Source: DATAEY01 sp038199035 (lineage in GTDB: Bacteria; Actinomycetota; Thermoleophilia; Solirubrobacterales; Solirubrobacteraceae). From it: DNA of 30,908 nucleotides. This document shows, in pieces, positions 1 to 7,834 of this stretch (its first letter is position 1; each line of letters begins with the position of its first letter). The notes below the pieces were generated by a model. It had not been told where the DNA came from, did not search any database, and saw only the letters and a program-made list of their open reading frames with translations. Position numbers and translations under genes: made by a program. Location: positions 1 through 30,908 of the forward strand of contig JBBPZM010000049.1 in assembly GCA_038199035.1 (NCBI GenBank). The letters are read 5' to 3'.

Positions 1-1
1 G

Positions 2-1285
2 TACGAGCGACGCGCCTCGGAGATCCTCACCGCCGTCGAGGCCGCAACCCGCGAGCGCGACCGGATCACCGCCCAGCGCGACGACCTCGAAGGGCGCCTC
101 GAGCAAACCCGGCAGGAGCTCGAAGACCAGCGCGCCCAGGCCGACGCCGGCTCGCGCCAGCTCGGGGCCCAGGTCGACCAGTTGCGCGAGCAGCTGGAGG
201 CCGCGCGGGCGCAGCTCGCCGAGGCGGCGCGCCTGCGACCCGTCCTCGAAGAGGCCCGGGCGTCGGCCGAGCGCCGGCGTCGCGAGACCGAGGAAGCGGG
301 GGCGCGGGCGCGGGCTGCCCAGGCGGAGCAGGAGCGCCTCGCCGCCGAGCTCGGGCAGGTCACCATCGCGCGCGATCGTGCTCGTGAGCAGGCCCGAGCA
401 GTCGAGGCCCGTCATCACGCGGGCCAGCGCGTCGCCGCCGCCGCCCGCGAGGAGGTCGAGACGCTGCGCCGCTCCCTGGAGGAGATGGCAGGACGCGTGG
501 TCACGGTCGCCGGCCGTGCGGAGGAGATCGGCGAGGCACTCGAGGCCCAACGGTCACGCGCCGCCGACGTCGAGCGGGCGGCGGGAGAGGCCGAGCGCCG
601 CGTGCTCGAGATCGTCGTCGGCACCCGGACGGTGGCGCGCGAGCGCCAGCAGGCGGAGGAGCGCCTGGCCGAGGCTCGGCGCCGCGTCGAGGACGCGGCG
701 GCCACGGCGGCCGAGGCGCAGCGCCGGGTGGTCGAGCTTGAGCGCGAGGACCACGCTGCCACCTCGACGGCCCGCGCGCGCGTGGCCGAGCTCGACGCCG
801 CCCGGCGCACCGCGCAAGCCCGAGTGACGGAGGTCGAGCGGGCGTTCCGTCAAGCCCAAGAGCGGGCCTCGGCGTTGGAGGAGGAGCGCACGACGCTGCG
901 ACGGCGCGCGGACGAGCTCCAGCAGGCGGCCGCGGCGGCGGGCACGCGAGCCCAAGCCGCAGAGGCACGCCTGCGTGCCGTCGAGGAGGACGCCGCGCAC
1001 GCCACAGTCACCGAGGTTCAGCCCACCACCCGGGCCCGACCCGACGAGCTCGAGGCCGTTCTCTGCGAGCTCGAGCGGGCGGCCGACCTCGAGGCCATGG
1101 TCGCAGCTCGCGACGCCGCCGAGGAGCGGGGGATGGAGCAAGCGCGGCTGCGTGCCGAGCTCGAGCAGCGGGTCGCCGAGCTCGAACAGCGCCTGCGCCA
1201 GGCCGCCGATCACAGCCGCATGGAGGCCGCGCTGGCCAGCCTCGAGCGGGCGGAGCTGGAGCAGCGCCTGGTCGAGCTTCGCTAG
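2..1285 (+). CDS. Coiled-coil protein, 5' end outside window
   Basis: The reading frame is open from the first bases of the window to a TAG at 1283-1285, so the true start lies upstream. About 427 residues are visible. They are almost entirely Ala, Glu, Arg, Gln and Leu in heptad-like runs such as AELEQRVAELEQRLRQ, with no globular domain, signal peptide or membrane segment. This is a long continuous coiled coil of the kind found in SMC-like, Scy/DivIVA-like or other filament-forming actinobacterial proteins. Composition alone does not choose among these and no ATPase motif lies in the visible part, so no function is assigned. It is convergent with the ECF sigma gene, with a 28-bp gap. The coding call is firm because composition and codon pattern are consistent throughout. 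Confidence 0.8.
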   Translation, partial: YERRASEILTAVEAATRERDRITAQRDDLEGRLEQTRQELEDQRAQADAGSRQLGAQVDQLREQLEAARAQLAEAARLRPVLEEARASAERRRRETEEAGARARAAQAEQERLAAELGQVTIARDRAREQARAVEARHHAGQRVAAAAREEVETLRRSLEEMAGRVVTVAGRAEEIGEALEAQRSRAADVERAAGEAERRVLEIVVGTRTVARERQQAEERLAEARRRVEDAAATAAEAQRRVVELEREDHAATSTARARVAELDAARRTAQARVTEVERAFRQAQERASALEEERTTLRRRADELQQAAAAAGTRAQAAEARLRAVEEDAAHATVTEVQPTTRARPDELEAVLCELERAADLEAMVAARDAAEERGMEQARLRAELEQRVAELEQRLRQAADHSRMEAALASLERAELEQRLVELR

Positions 1286-1313
1286 GGACGGCCGGCGGAA
1301 GCGCGGTGCCCGC

Positions 1314-1802
1314 TCAGCCCATCAGCTCGCGCAGCTTGCGCAACCCGCGGTAGACCCGGCCCTCCACCGTGGTCATCGACTCGCCGGTGGCCGCGGCGAT
1401 CTCGCGCAGGGTGAGATCGGCGCCGAAGCGCAGCGCCACCGCCTCGCGCTCCTCGGCGCTGAGCTGCTCCAGGGCGGCGCCCAGCGAGTCGCGGTCCTCC
1501 ACCTGCGTCAGCGCCGCCGTGCCCTCGTCGTGCGCCGGCGCGACGGCCGTGCGCTCGACCGCTCGTGACTCCGCGCCCTGGCGGCGCACGTGGTCGCGCA
1601 GGCGGTTCAGCGCGATGGCGTAGAGCCAGGCCTTCTCCCCGCCGCGGCGGCGATCGAAGCGCCGCCGCGCGCGCAGCGCCCGCTCGAAGGTGTCGGCCAC
1701 CAGGTCCTCGGCCAGAGAGCGGTCCCCCGTGCGGTAGGTCAGGAAGGCGAACAGGCCCTGGGCGTGGGCGTCGTAGAGCCGTTCGAAGTCGCCCGTTCGC
1801 AC
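1314..1802 (-). CDS. ECF-subfamily RNA polymerase sigma-70 factor
   Basis: This 162-residue protein has the two-domain ECF layout. Region 2 spans about residues 6-74 (FERLYDAHAQGLFAFL, then AEDLVADTFERAL, then AWLYAIALNRLRDHVRR). Region 4 spans about 108-160 (LEQLSAEEREAVALRF, then LTLREIAAATGESMTTVEGRVYRGLRKLREL), ending in the helix-turn-helix that reads the -35 element. It would direct RNA polymerase to a small regulon. The chosen start is GTG at 1802; no Shine-Dalgarno sequence is visible, and the frame closes upstream at a TAA at 1845-1847. The divergent neighbour begins 52 bp away and encodes a membrane protein with a short cytoplasmic head, a plausible partner or target. No classical zinc-binding anti-sigma factor is adjacent. 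Confidence 0.93.
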   Translation of the reverse strand: MRTGDFERLYDAHAQGLFAFLTYRTGDRSLAEDLVADTFERALRARRRFDRRRGGEKAWLYAIALNRLRDHVRRQGAESRAVERTAVAPAHDEGTAALTQVEDRDSLGAALEQLSAEEREAVALRFGADLTLREIAAATGESMTTVEGRVYRGLRKLRELMG

Positions 1803-1842
1803 CGGGCGATGATCGCCGATCGGAAAACCTCCCCGTCGTTCG

Positions 1843-1848
1843 TATTAA
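1843..1848 (+). promoter_or_regulatory. Candidate -10 element (TATTAA) of a leaderless transcript
   Basis: TATTAA lies six bases before the ATG at 1855, in an otherwise GC-rich gap. This spacing would place the transcription start at or near the A of the start codon. No Shine-Dalgarno sequence precedes the ATG. The -35 region is not recognisable. The call rests on spacing and base composition only. Confidence 0.35.
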
Positions 1849-1854
1849 CCCCCG

Positions 1855-2502
1855 ATGCAACGAGACACCGATCAGCGCCTCCCCCTCGAGCTGACCGAGA
1901 CGGCCCAGCGCCTGCGCGACGAGCGCCCGGCCCTGGCCGCCCTCGAGCTCGATGCGCTCAAGCTCCGCATCCGCAGCCGGGGGGCTCGCGGCTCACATCG
2001 AAAGGAATCATTCATGAGATCACGCATCGCGATCACGTCGATGCTCCTGCTCGGCGTCTTCCTGACCGTCGGCGGGACCGGCCTGGCCGTCACCGGCCTC
2101 TCCGCCCGCGGCAGCGCAGCCAAGGCCCAGTACGGACACAACCATCACCATCACCATCACAACAACAACAACGGCAACAACAACAACAACGGCAACAACA
2201 ACGGCAGCGACGGCACGCCGACATTGCAGAACCCCAGCAGTGGGGTCTTGCCCGAGACGAAGACGAGCCCGCCGATTGCCCAGGCGCCTGCTCCGCCCCA
2301 GCAAGGCGTGCTCAACGAGACCAAGTCCCAGCCGCGAGCCGCAGAGCCGGTCCAGCAGCTGCGCCAGGTCCAGAGCACCGGGAGCAACCAGCAGCAGCTG
2401 CCCTTCACCGGGTTCGCCGCGATCCCGATCCTCCTGATCGGGCTGGCCCTCCTCACCGCCGGCATGGTCACCCGCCGGCAGGTGCGGCGCGAGCAGTCCT
2501 AG
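1855..2502 (+). CDS. Membrane/cell-wall protein with LPFTG sorting signal and His6/Asn-rich tract
   Basis: This is a 215-residue protein. Residues 1-57 are hydrophilic and probably cytoplasmic (ALAALELDALKLRIR). Residues 58-82 form a membrane segment or uncleaved signal anchor. Then come a natural run of six His (97-102) and Asn blocks broken by Gly, a Pro/Gln-rich linker, LPFTG at 182-186, a second hydrophobic segment (187-206) and a basic tail. The C-terminus is a textbook sortase-type signal, although no sortase lies in the window. ATG 2014 (MRSRIAIT), preceded by AAAGGAA, is an alternative start giving a plain secreted protein. ATG 1855 is preferred because the frame stays open with coding-like composition. 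Divergence from the ECF sigma gene suggests, by inference only, that the head contacts the sigma factor or that the gene is its target. Confidence 0.8.
   Translation: MQRDTDQRLPLELTETAQRLRDERPALAALELDALKLRIRSRGARGSHRKESFMRSRIAITSMLLLGVFLTVGGTGLAVTGLSARGSAAKAQYGHNHHHHHHNNNNGNNNNNGNNNGSDGTPTLQNPSSGVLPETKTSPPIAQAPAPPQQGVLNETKSQPRAAEPVQQLRQVQSTGSNQQQLPFTGFAAIPILLIGLALLTAGMVTRRQVRREQS
2143..2205 (+). repeat. In-frame His6 plus (Asn)n-Gly microsatellite-like tract
   Basis: Alternating CAT/CAC codons give six consecutive His. They are followed by AAC runs of 4, 5 and 3 codons, each ended by a GGC Gly codon. The tract is strikingly A-rich within a GC-rich gene and is of a kind that can change length by slippage. 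Confidence 0.85.
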
Positions 2503-2530
2503 CCGGTCACCAGCCGTAGATCAGCGCATC

Positions 2531-2564
2531 GCGCGCCTCGGGGCCCAAGGGCCTCGGGGCGCGC
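2531..2564. terminator. Long GC-rich hairpin between convergent genes
   Basis: The two arms pair over about 14-16 positions around a central AA, with two G-T wobbles; the outer arms are GCGCGCC and GGCGCGC. It begins 28 bp after the stop at 2502 and lies between convergent genes, so it could end transcription from either side. No T-run follows, as is common in high-GC actinobacteria. Confidence 0.55.
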
Positions 2565-2594
2565 CGCGTTGTGGGCCCGGCAAAGGGCCGTCCC

Positions 2595-2663
2595 CGTCAG
2601 CTCTGACCCAGCCGCCTTCAGTGATCATGCGGCCAGCGTCAGCGCTGAGCCAGCCGCCTTCAG
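2595..2663. repeat. Two near-identical 27-bp direct repeats at the end of the ligase gene
   Basis: Copies at 2595-2621 and 2637-2663 differ at two positions and share the core CCAGCCGCCTTCAG. The second copy contains the stop codon of the minus-strand ligase gene. The first is therefore a partial duplication of that gene's 3' end. No function is evident. Confidence 0.7.
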
Positions 2664-4729
2664 CTCTGCGGCAGCTCGGCGGTCAGGGCGCGCCGGACCC
2701 ACTGCCGCGGGTCGCGGGTGGCGAAGGTGCTCACCGCGTCGGAGGCCAGCGGCTCGAGGGGATTGAGCCGGTGAGCCTCGCGCACCTCCGGCAGCGGGTC
2801 CATGCCCGCCGCGCCGGACACCAGCGCCAGGCCGTAGTGGTACTCCCAGTTGCCGGGATCGAGCCGGACGGCGCGGCGCATGGCCATGAGGGCCAGCGCG
2901 TTCTGGCGCAGGTGCGCGTCGCAGAACCCGAGCAGCTCGTAGGGCTCGGGCCGCACCGCGACCGCCTCGCTGGCGGCCAGGGATTGGTCCACGGTCCGCG
3001 CGCAGTCGCCGCCCTCGAACGCCGCCGCGCTGCGGTCGAGGCTGCGCTGGGAGGCGGCGACCTGGAGCGGCGCGATGGCCAGCACGAGCAGGCCCAGTCC
3101 GACGACCACCCGGACGATGCGCGGCGGGAGCGGCCCCTCCACCCGCTCGCCCACGGCACCGCGCGCAGGCAGGGCGGTGGCCAGCGCCGCTGCCCCGAGT
3201 GTGAACACCCAGAGCGTGAGCGTCGGCATCTCCCAGTCCCAGTCGAACTGCGCGTGGATCGCCCAGGCCAGGCCTATCGCGAGGATCGCGGCGAACAGCG
3301 GGCGCTGCGGGCGCCTGATGCGCCAGGCCGCGCCGCCCAGCACCGCGACCAGGGCGACGACCACGAGCACGAGGCCGACGATGCCCATCTCCCCCAGGGT
3401 CTCGAGGTAGAGCGAATGGCCGTCGAAGACCTGGAGGTCCTCGGGGCGCCGGCGCTCCCACTGGAGCTGGAACGTGCCCGCCCCCTGACCCCGCACGGGC
3501 TGCTGCGCGAACCCCTGGAGCGACACGCGCCACAGGTCGACCCGCCCGTTGCTGCTGGGATCGCTCAGCCGCGAGCGCAGGTCGGCCCGCGGCCCCCCGA
3601 CCGCCTTCCCCTTGACGAAGCCCTGGACCTCCCGGCCGACGTAGCCAGGACCTCCGGCGACCAGGAAGACGGCGAGGCCCGCGACGACGAGCGCGGCCAC
3701 GGCTGCGAGGGCGACCCGCCGGGGAACCTCGCGGGGGTCGCGCCGCAGCAGCCACGCGTCCGCGACCGCGAGCACGCCGCGTAGCAGGGCCGCGCCGGCC
3801 GCGCACAGGGCGATCGTCACCGCCGCCTCGCGGCCCTGCGCGACGGCGGCCGAGCCGGTGGGGTCGGTGGCGGCCAGGGCGTCGGCGCCGTAGAGGTGGG
3901 CGACCGCCACCACCGTGGCCGGGACGGCCCCGATCAGGCCTCCGAGCAGCAGCCGCGGACGGCCGAGGACGAGGTAGACGACCAGCCCGATCGCCCCCGC
4001 GCCGATCGCCCCGCGCGAGAAGGTCAGGTAGACGGTTGCGGCCAGCACCGGAAGCGCCGCCGCGGCCATGACCCGGGCGGCCACCGGCTCCCGCTCTCCG
4101 CAGGTGAGGTGCAGGGCCAGGATCGTCGCCATCGCCCCGAAGAGCCCCAGCGCGTTCCAGTAGGTGATGGGGTAGGAGAGCCGCGAGCTCGCCACGTTGG
4201 GGGTGGTGGGAAGGACGTGGGGCAGCAGGCGGCTGAGCAGCGCGAACACGCAGACCACCACGGCGGCCGCCACCACTCCCCTGACCATCCACGCCAGCCG
4301 CCGCGGGGTCATGGGCAGCGACCCGAAGAGGACCAGGGCCAGGAGGTAGAGCAGGGCGCGGTCGAACTCGAGCAGGGCCCGGCCGGGCGAGTGCGACCAC
4401 GCCGACGACGCGAGGATCCAGGCGGCGAACAGGGCCATCGCCCCGGCCGCGACCACCAGAGTCCGGCCGGCGCCGGCGAAGGGACGCTCGGAGAGCGTCA
4501 CCCGCAGGAGGAGGACGATGGCCAGGATCCCGGCGAGCAGCGACTCGGTTCCGGCGAAGAAGCCGCCGGCGTTGAACGCGGTGTAGGCGACCAGGCCACC
4601 CGGCAGGGCGAGGAGGGCGCCATCGGCGCCCCGCCGCAGCCACACGCCTACGCGCGGTGCCGCCCGCCGCGCCCGCGTGCGGGCGGGCGCCGGGGCATGG
4701 ACGGCGGGTTCTGGAGGAGTCTCGAGCAC
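2660..4729 (-). CDS. O-antigen ligase / Wzy-like polytopic membrane protein
   Basis: This 689-residue protein has roughly ten or more hydrophobic segments between residues 35 and 535, followed by a soluble C-terminal part of about 150 residues with TPR-like helices (GNWEYHYGLALVSGAAG). Signatures of the Wzy_C/O-antigen ligase superfamily are visible: SYPITYWNALGLFGAM, LTFSRGAIGAGAIGL and GHSLYLETLGEMGIVGLVL, the last before a membrane helix. Members join or polymerise lipid-linked glycans on the outer face of the membrane. In a Gram-positive actinobacterium the substrate could be a surface polysaccharide or glycoprotein glycan. No glycosyltransferases are adjacent, so the substrate is unknown. 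The start is taken as GTG 4729. A longer overlapping frame (2625-4838) is a shadow without membrane segments. The cytoplasmic N-terminus is rich in Pro, Ala and Arg. Confidence 0.85.
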   Translation of the reverse strand: MLETPPEPAVHAPAPARTRARRAAPRVGVWLRRGADGALLALPGGLVAYTAFNAGGFFAGTESLLAGILAIVLLLRVTLSERPFAGAGRTLVVAAGAMALFAAWILASSAWSHSPGRALLEFDRALLYLLALVLFGSLPMTPRRLAWMVRGVVAAAVVVCVFALLSRLLPHVLPTTPNVASSRLSYPITYWNALGLFGAMATILALHLTCGEREPVAARVMAAAALPVLAATVYLTFSRGAIGAGAIGLVVYLVLGRPRLLLGGLIGAVPATVVAVAHLYGADALAATDPTGSAAVAQGREAAVTIALCAAGAALLRGVLAVADAWLLRRDPREVPRRVALAAVAALVVAGLAVFLVAGGPGYVGREVQGFVKGKAVGGPRADLRSRLSDPSSNGRVDLWRVSLQGFAQQPVRGQGAGTFQLQWERRRPEDLQVFDGHSLYLETLGEMGIVGLVLVVVALVAVLGGAAWRIRRPQRPLFAAILAIGLAWAIHAQFDWDWEMPTLTLWVFTLGAAALATALPARGAVGERVEGPLPPRIVRVVVGLGLLVLAIAPLQVAASQRSLDRSAAAFEGGDCARTVDQSLAASEAVAVRPEPYELLGFCDAHLRQNALALMAMRRAVRLDPGNWEYHYGLALVSGAAGMDPLPEVREAHRLNPLEPLASDAVSTFATRDPRQWVRRALTAELPQS

Positions 4730-4799
4730 GGCTGGTCGGGTCGGTCCTCACCTCATCGACCGATCCGTCGCGGACCTTGCGGCCCGGTCGGCGGCCGGC

Positions 4800-4828
4800 G
4801 CGCGGGCCGTCGGCAGGCTCGCCCGCGC
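4800..4828 (-). terminator. Possible hairpin downstream of selB
   Basis: GCGCGGGC and GCCCGCGC form a perfect 8-bp stem around a 13-base loop, in the 161-bp gap between the end of selB (4891) and the start of the ligase gene (4729). There is no T-run. The rest of the gap shows no tRNA-like structure or ORF with coding character. Confidence 0.3.
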
Positions 4829-4890
4829 TGGCGGGCATCTTCCCTCACCGCAGCGACGACGGTGCAAGGGTCGATTCGTCAGCCGTCCTC

Positions 4891-6426
4891 TCACCGACGG
4901 CGCAGTACGTGCGCGTCCCCGGCCCGGCGCGTCACCTTCTCCCCGTCGAAGTGCTCGAGCAGGGCCTGGGCGAACTTGCGGGTCGTTCCGAGCTCGTCGC
5001 GCAGCTGGGCGATGGTGATCGCGCCGTTGCGCTCGATGTAGGCGACCACGGCGCGCTGGGCCTCGGTCACCGCGGCGGGGTGGAAGTGAAGGCTGCGCCC
5101 CACCCGAACGGCTCGCCCGGCGGCCCGCAAGACGGGAAGCTCGGCGGCGGCGGCGCCCAGCTCGGCCTCGATCGGCGGCTCCAGCGCGGCCTCGCGCAGG
5201 CGCTGCTCGAGCGCCAGGGCGGCGGCGGAGAGCGGCCGGTCATGGCCGTCGGCGTCGGCGGTCCCGGGCGCGCGCTTGGGCCCGGTGGCCGGCGCCGGCT
5301 CCTCGACGTCGGCCTCTCCGCGCGACAGACGCTCCAGCCGGGCCAGCACGTCGCGCGAGGGCCCGTGACGGCGCGCGGCTGGGTCGAGCACCACGCCGCC
5401 CCCCAGGGTGTCGGGTGGTGCGATTTGGCGCACGATCAGCCGGTCTCCGACGGCTGCGACCACCGGCTGCTCGAGGCGCAGCTGGAAGAAGCGACCGCCC
5501 AGCGGCGCCACCCGGGCCGGGGACTCGCGGGTCCCGTGGTGCACCTGCACGCGGCCCCCGTCGGAGAGCCGGTGGCGGCGCTCGCCCAGGTCGAGCTCGG
5601 CGTCGAGGATGTGGGTGGGGCGCAGCCGCGCCCCGGCGCCGACGACCACGTCGCCGCGGGCCACCTCGCGCACCTCGACGCCCGCCAGGTTGACCGCGAC
5701 GCGCTGACCCGCGCGGGCGCGCTGCACCGCCCGGTCGTGGACTTCTACTCCGCGGACCCGCGCGCGGCGCTCCGGCGGAAGGATCTCCACCGCGTCGCCG
5801 CGCCCGATAGACCCCGTCCACAGGGTCCCGGTGACCACGGTGCCGGCGCCGCGGATGGTGAAGGCGCGGTCGACGTGCAACCGGGCCTCAGCGGCTTCCT
5901 CCCAGCTCACCGCCCGCCCCGGCAGCTCGCCGGCCACGCCATCGAGCGCCGCCCGCAGCTCGTCGAGCCCCTGCCCCGTCCGCGCTGACACCGCCACGAC
6001 CGGGGCGTCGGGAAGCAGCCCGGCCGCCTCCTCGCTCGCCGGCGCGGGGTCGAGCACGTCGGACTTCGTCACCGCGACCACCCCGCTTCGCACGCCCAGC
6101 CCCGCCAGCACCGCGGCGTGCTCGCGGGTCTGGGGCATGACGCCGTCGTCGGCGGCCACCGTCATGAGGAACATGTCGATCCCCGTCGCCCCCGCGACCA
6201 TCGTGCGCACGAAGCGCTCGTGGCCGGGGACGTCGACCACCGACAGCGGGCGGCCCGAGGGCAGCTCGAGGCGGGCATAGCCGAGGGCGATCGAGATCCC
6301 GCGCGCCCGCTCCTCGGGCAGGCGGTCGGTGTCCACGCCGGTCAGGGCGGCGACGAGCGCCGTCTTGCCGTGGTCTATGTGGCCGGCCGTGCCCAGGGTC
6401 AGCGGCGGGGCGGCGGGCTCAGCCAC
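4891..6426 (-). CDS. selB: Selenocysteine-specific translation elongation factor SelB
   Basis: SelB is a GTPase that carries Sec-tRNA(Sec) to the ribosome at UGA codons marked by a SECIS hairpin. The 511-residue product has GHIDHGKT at 15-22 (G1), DVPGHE at 65-70 (G3) and TKSD at 120-123 (G4, the SelB-type variant of NKxD). EF-Tu-like beta domains follow (FTIRGAGTVVTGTLWTG). The C-terminus ends in a winged helix (AYIERNGAITIAQLRDELGTT) of the type that binds SECIS RNA. It is shorter than the roughly 600-residue enterobacterial protein, suggesting fewer or compact winged helices. The start is GTG 6426: the protein then begins 14 residues before the G1 motif, and the start overlaps the selA stop by eight bases (GTGGCTGA), implying translational coupling. 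Confidence 0.95.
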   Translation of the reverse strand: MAEPAAPPLTLGTAGHIDHGKTALVAALTGVDTDRLPEERARGISIALGYARLELPSGRPLSVVDVPGHERFVRTMVAGATGIDMFLMTVAADDGVMPQTREHAAVLAGLGVRSGVVAVTKSDVLDPAPASEEAAGLLPDAPVVAVSARTGQGLDELRAALDGVAGELPGRAVSWEEAAEARLHVDRAFTIRGAGTVVTGTLWTGSIGRGDAVEILPPERRARVRGVEVHDRAVQRARAGQRVAVNLAGVEVREVARGDVVVGAGARLRPTHILDAELDLGERRHRLSDGGRVQVHHGTRESPARVAPLGGRFFQLRLEQPVVAAVGDRLIVRQIAPPDTLGGGVVLDPAARRHGPSRDVLARLERLSRGEADVEEPAPATGPKRAPGTADADGHDRPLSAAALALEQRLREAALEPPIEAELGAAAAELPVLRAAGRAVRVGRSLHFHPAAVTEAQRAVVAYIERNGAITIAQLRDELGTTRKFAQALLEHFDGEKVTRRAGDAHVLRRR

Positions 6427-7777
6427 CGGCGCCGGCGCCCAGCGCGGCGGCGACGGCCGCGCCGGCCTGGTCGACCTCGTCGTCGGCGAGGGTGCGGGGA
6501 TCGAGCAGCAGCCGGCCGGCGTGGATGCGCCCGACGACCGGGGGATCGCCGGCCCGTAGGCGCGCAGCCAGGGCGTCGACGCCCCCGGCCGGCGGCTCCA
6601 CCGCCACCACGGGCCCCTCCAGCTCGAGCAGGGGAAGGGCGCCCCCGCCGACCCGGGCGACCGCTCGGCCGAGCTCGACCAACCCCGGCGCCTGATCCAG
6701 GGCGGCGCGCAGGCGCTCTGCCCGCGCGGCCAGCTCCTCCTCCCCGGCCTCGAGCATGGCCAGGACGGGCAGCTCGGCGCGGGCGCGGGCGGGGTCGCGG
6801 TAGACCCGCAGAGTGGCCTCGAGCGCGGCCAGCGAGAGCTTGTCGATGCGCACGGCGCGGGCCAGCGGATGGGCGCGGGCGAGCGCCACCGCGTCGGAGC
6901 GTCCGACGAGCAGCCCGGCCTGGGGGCCGCCGAGCAGCTTGTCCCCCGAGAAGCACACCAGCGCCGCGCCGGCCATGACCGACCGGCGCACCGGTGGCTC
7001 GTCGCGCAGCGCCGCCATGCCGGTGGCGACGGCGCCCGAGCCCACGTCGTCGATGACCGGCGGCCCCAGCGCGCACAGCGCCTCAATCTCCACCTCCTCG
7101 GTGAAGCCGACGGTGCGGAAGTTCGAGGGATGCGCGCGCAGGATCGCGCCGACGTCGTCGCCCAGCGCCGCCTCGTAGTCAGCCAGCCGGGTGCGGTTGG
7201 TCGTCCCCACCTCGACCAGACGGGCGCCGGATTGGGCGACGACCTCGGGGACCCGGAACGACCCGCCGATCTCCACCAGCTGCCCGCGGGAGACGACAAT
7301 CGCGCGGCCGTCGCCGGCCAGCGCCGCGGCGGCCAGGAGGACCCCGGCCGCGCAGTTGTTGACGGCCAGCGCGGCCTGCGCGCCGGTTAGCTCGCACAGC
7401 AGCTCCTCGACGTGGGCCTGCCGCGAGCCGCGGCGCCCGGAGGCGAGGTCGAGCTCGAGGTTCGAGTAGCCGCCGGCCACCCGGGCCACGGCCTCGCGCG
7501 CGGCCTCGCCCAGCGCGGCTCGCCCCAGGTTGGTGTGGACGATCACGCCGGTGGCGTTGAGCACGCGCCGCAGCGCCGGCCGCCGAGCGGCGGCCAGCGC
7601 CGCCCGCGCGCGCTCGACGAGGTCAACGGCGCCGTCGCCCCCGGCGCGCAGCTCGCGGCGACGCTGCTCGATCGCCTGCCGTGCGGCGGCCACCGCGAGA
7701 CCGTGGGGAGCGTCCAGGCGCCCGGCGAGCTGCTCGACCGAGGGCAGCGAGCGCAGCGCCTGGGCCGAGTCGGTCAT
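6419..7777 (-). CDS. selA: L-seryl-tRNA(Sec) selenium transferase SelA
   Basis: SelA is a PLP enzyme that converts Ser-tRNA(Sec) to Sec-tRNA(Sec) using selenophosphate. The 452-residue product matches the usual family length of about 460. It shows the family N-terminal part (LPSVEQLAGRLDAPHG), the conserved VLNATGVIVHTNLGRAALG, and the PLP-lysine signature FSGDKLLGGPQAG with Lys280 as the likely Schiff-base residue. ATG 7777 is the start. The sequence TAGCCT lies eight bases upstream with no Shine-Dalgarno site, suggesting a leaderless mRNA. It forms a two-gene operon with selB through an 8-bp overlap. selD (selenophosphate synthetase), selC (tRNA-Sec) and a recognisable selenoprotein gene are not in the window and must lie elsewhere if the system works. 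Confidence 0.96.
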   Translation of the reverse strand: MTDSAQALRSLPSVEQLAGRLDAPHGLAVAAARQAIEQRRRELRAGGDGAVDLVERARAALAAARRPALRRVLNATGVIVHTNLGRAALGEAAREAVARVAGGYSNLELDLASGRRGSRQAHVEELLCELTGAQAALAVNNCAAGVLLAAAALAGDGRAIVVSRGQLVEIGGSFRVPEVVAQSGARLVEVGTTNRTRLADYEAALGDDVGAILRAHPSNFRTVGFTEEVEIEALCALGPPVIDDVGSGAVATGMAALRDEPPVRRSVMAGAALVCFSGDKLLGGPQAGLLVGRSDAVALARAHPLARAVRIDKLSLAALEATLRVYRDPARARAELPVLAMLEAGEEELAARAERLRAALDQAPGLVELGRAVARVGGGALPLLELEGPVVAVEPPAGGVDALAARLRAGDPPVVGRIHAGRLLLDPRTLADDEVDQAGAAVAAALGAGAGG

Positions 7778-7785
7778 GACGCCGA

Positions 7786-7791
7786 AGGCTA
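7786..7791 (-). promoter_or_regulatory. Candidate -10 element (TAGCCT) of selAB
   Basis: On the minus strand TAGCCT lies eight bases before the selA ATG and fits the actinobacterial TAnnnT consensus. No ribosome-binding site is visible, so the transcript may start at the ATG. A matching element for the divergent mutase gene lies about 30 bp away. No convincing -35 hexamer is seen. Confidence 0.4.
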
Positions 7792-7819
7792 CGCCCGCGG
7801 AAGATCTCCCGAGCGGGGG

Positions 7820-7825
7820 TAACCT
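7820..7825 (+). promoter_or_regulatory. Candidate -10 element (TAACCT) of the mutase gene
   Basis: TAACCT lies nine bases before the ATG at 7835 and fits TAnnnT. There is no Shine-Dalgarno sequence between it and the ATG. It is read as a leaderless-type promoter back to back with that of selAB, inside a 57-bp divergent gap. Confidence 0.4.
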
Positions 7826-7834
7826 TCACAGCGC

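Noticed and set aside
2143..2160. His6 run as a vector or tag artefact
   Set aside because: It sits inside a continuous native gene with LPFTG anchor and chromosomal neighbours; no vector sequence is adjacent.
4730..4890. Possible tRNA-Sec gene beside selB
   Set aside because: No acceptor, anticodon (TCA) or T-arm pattern could be built on either strand; only a short hairpin is present.
2621..5988. Long plus-strand ORFs opposite the ligase and selB genes (for example 2621-3784, 3896-5041, 4657-5988)
   Set aside because: They are antisense shadows in a GC-rich region with low-complexity translations. The minus-strand frames carry clear domains.
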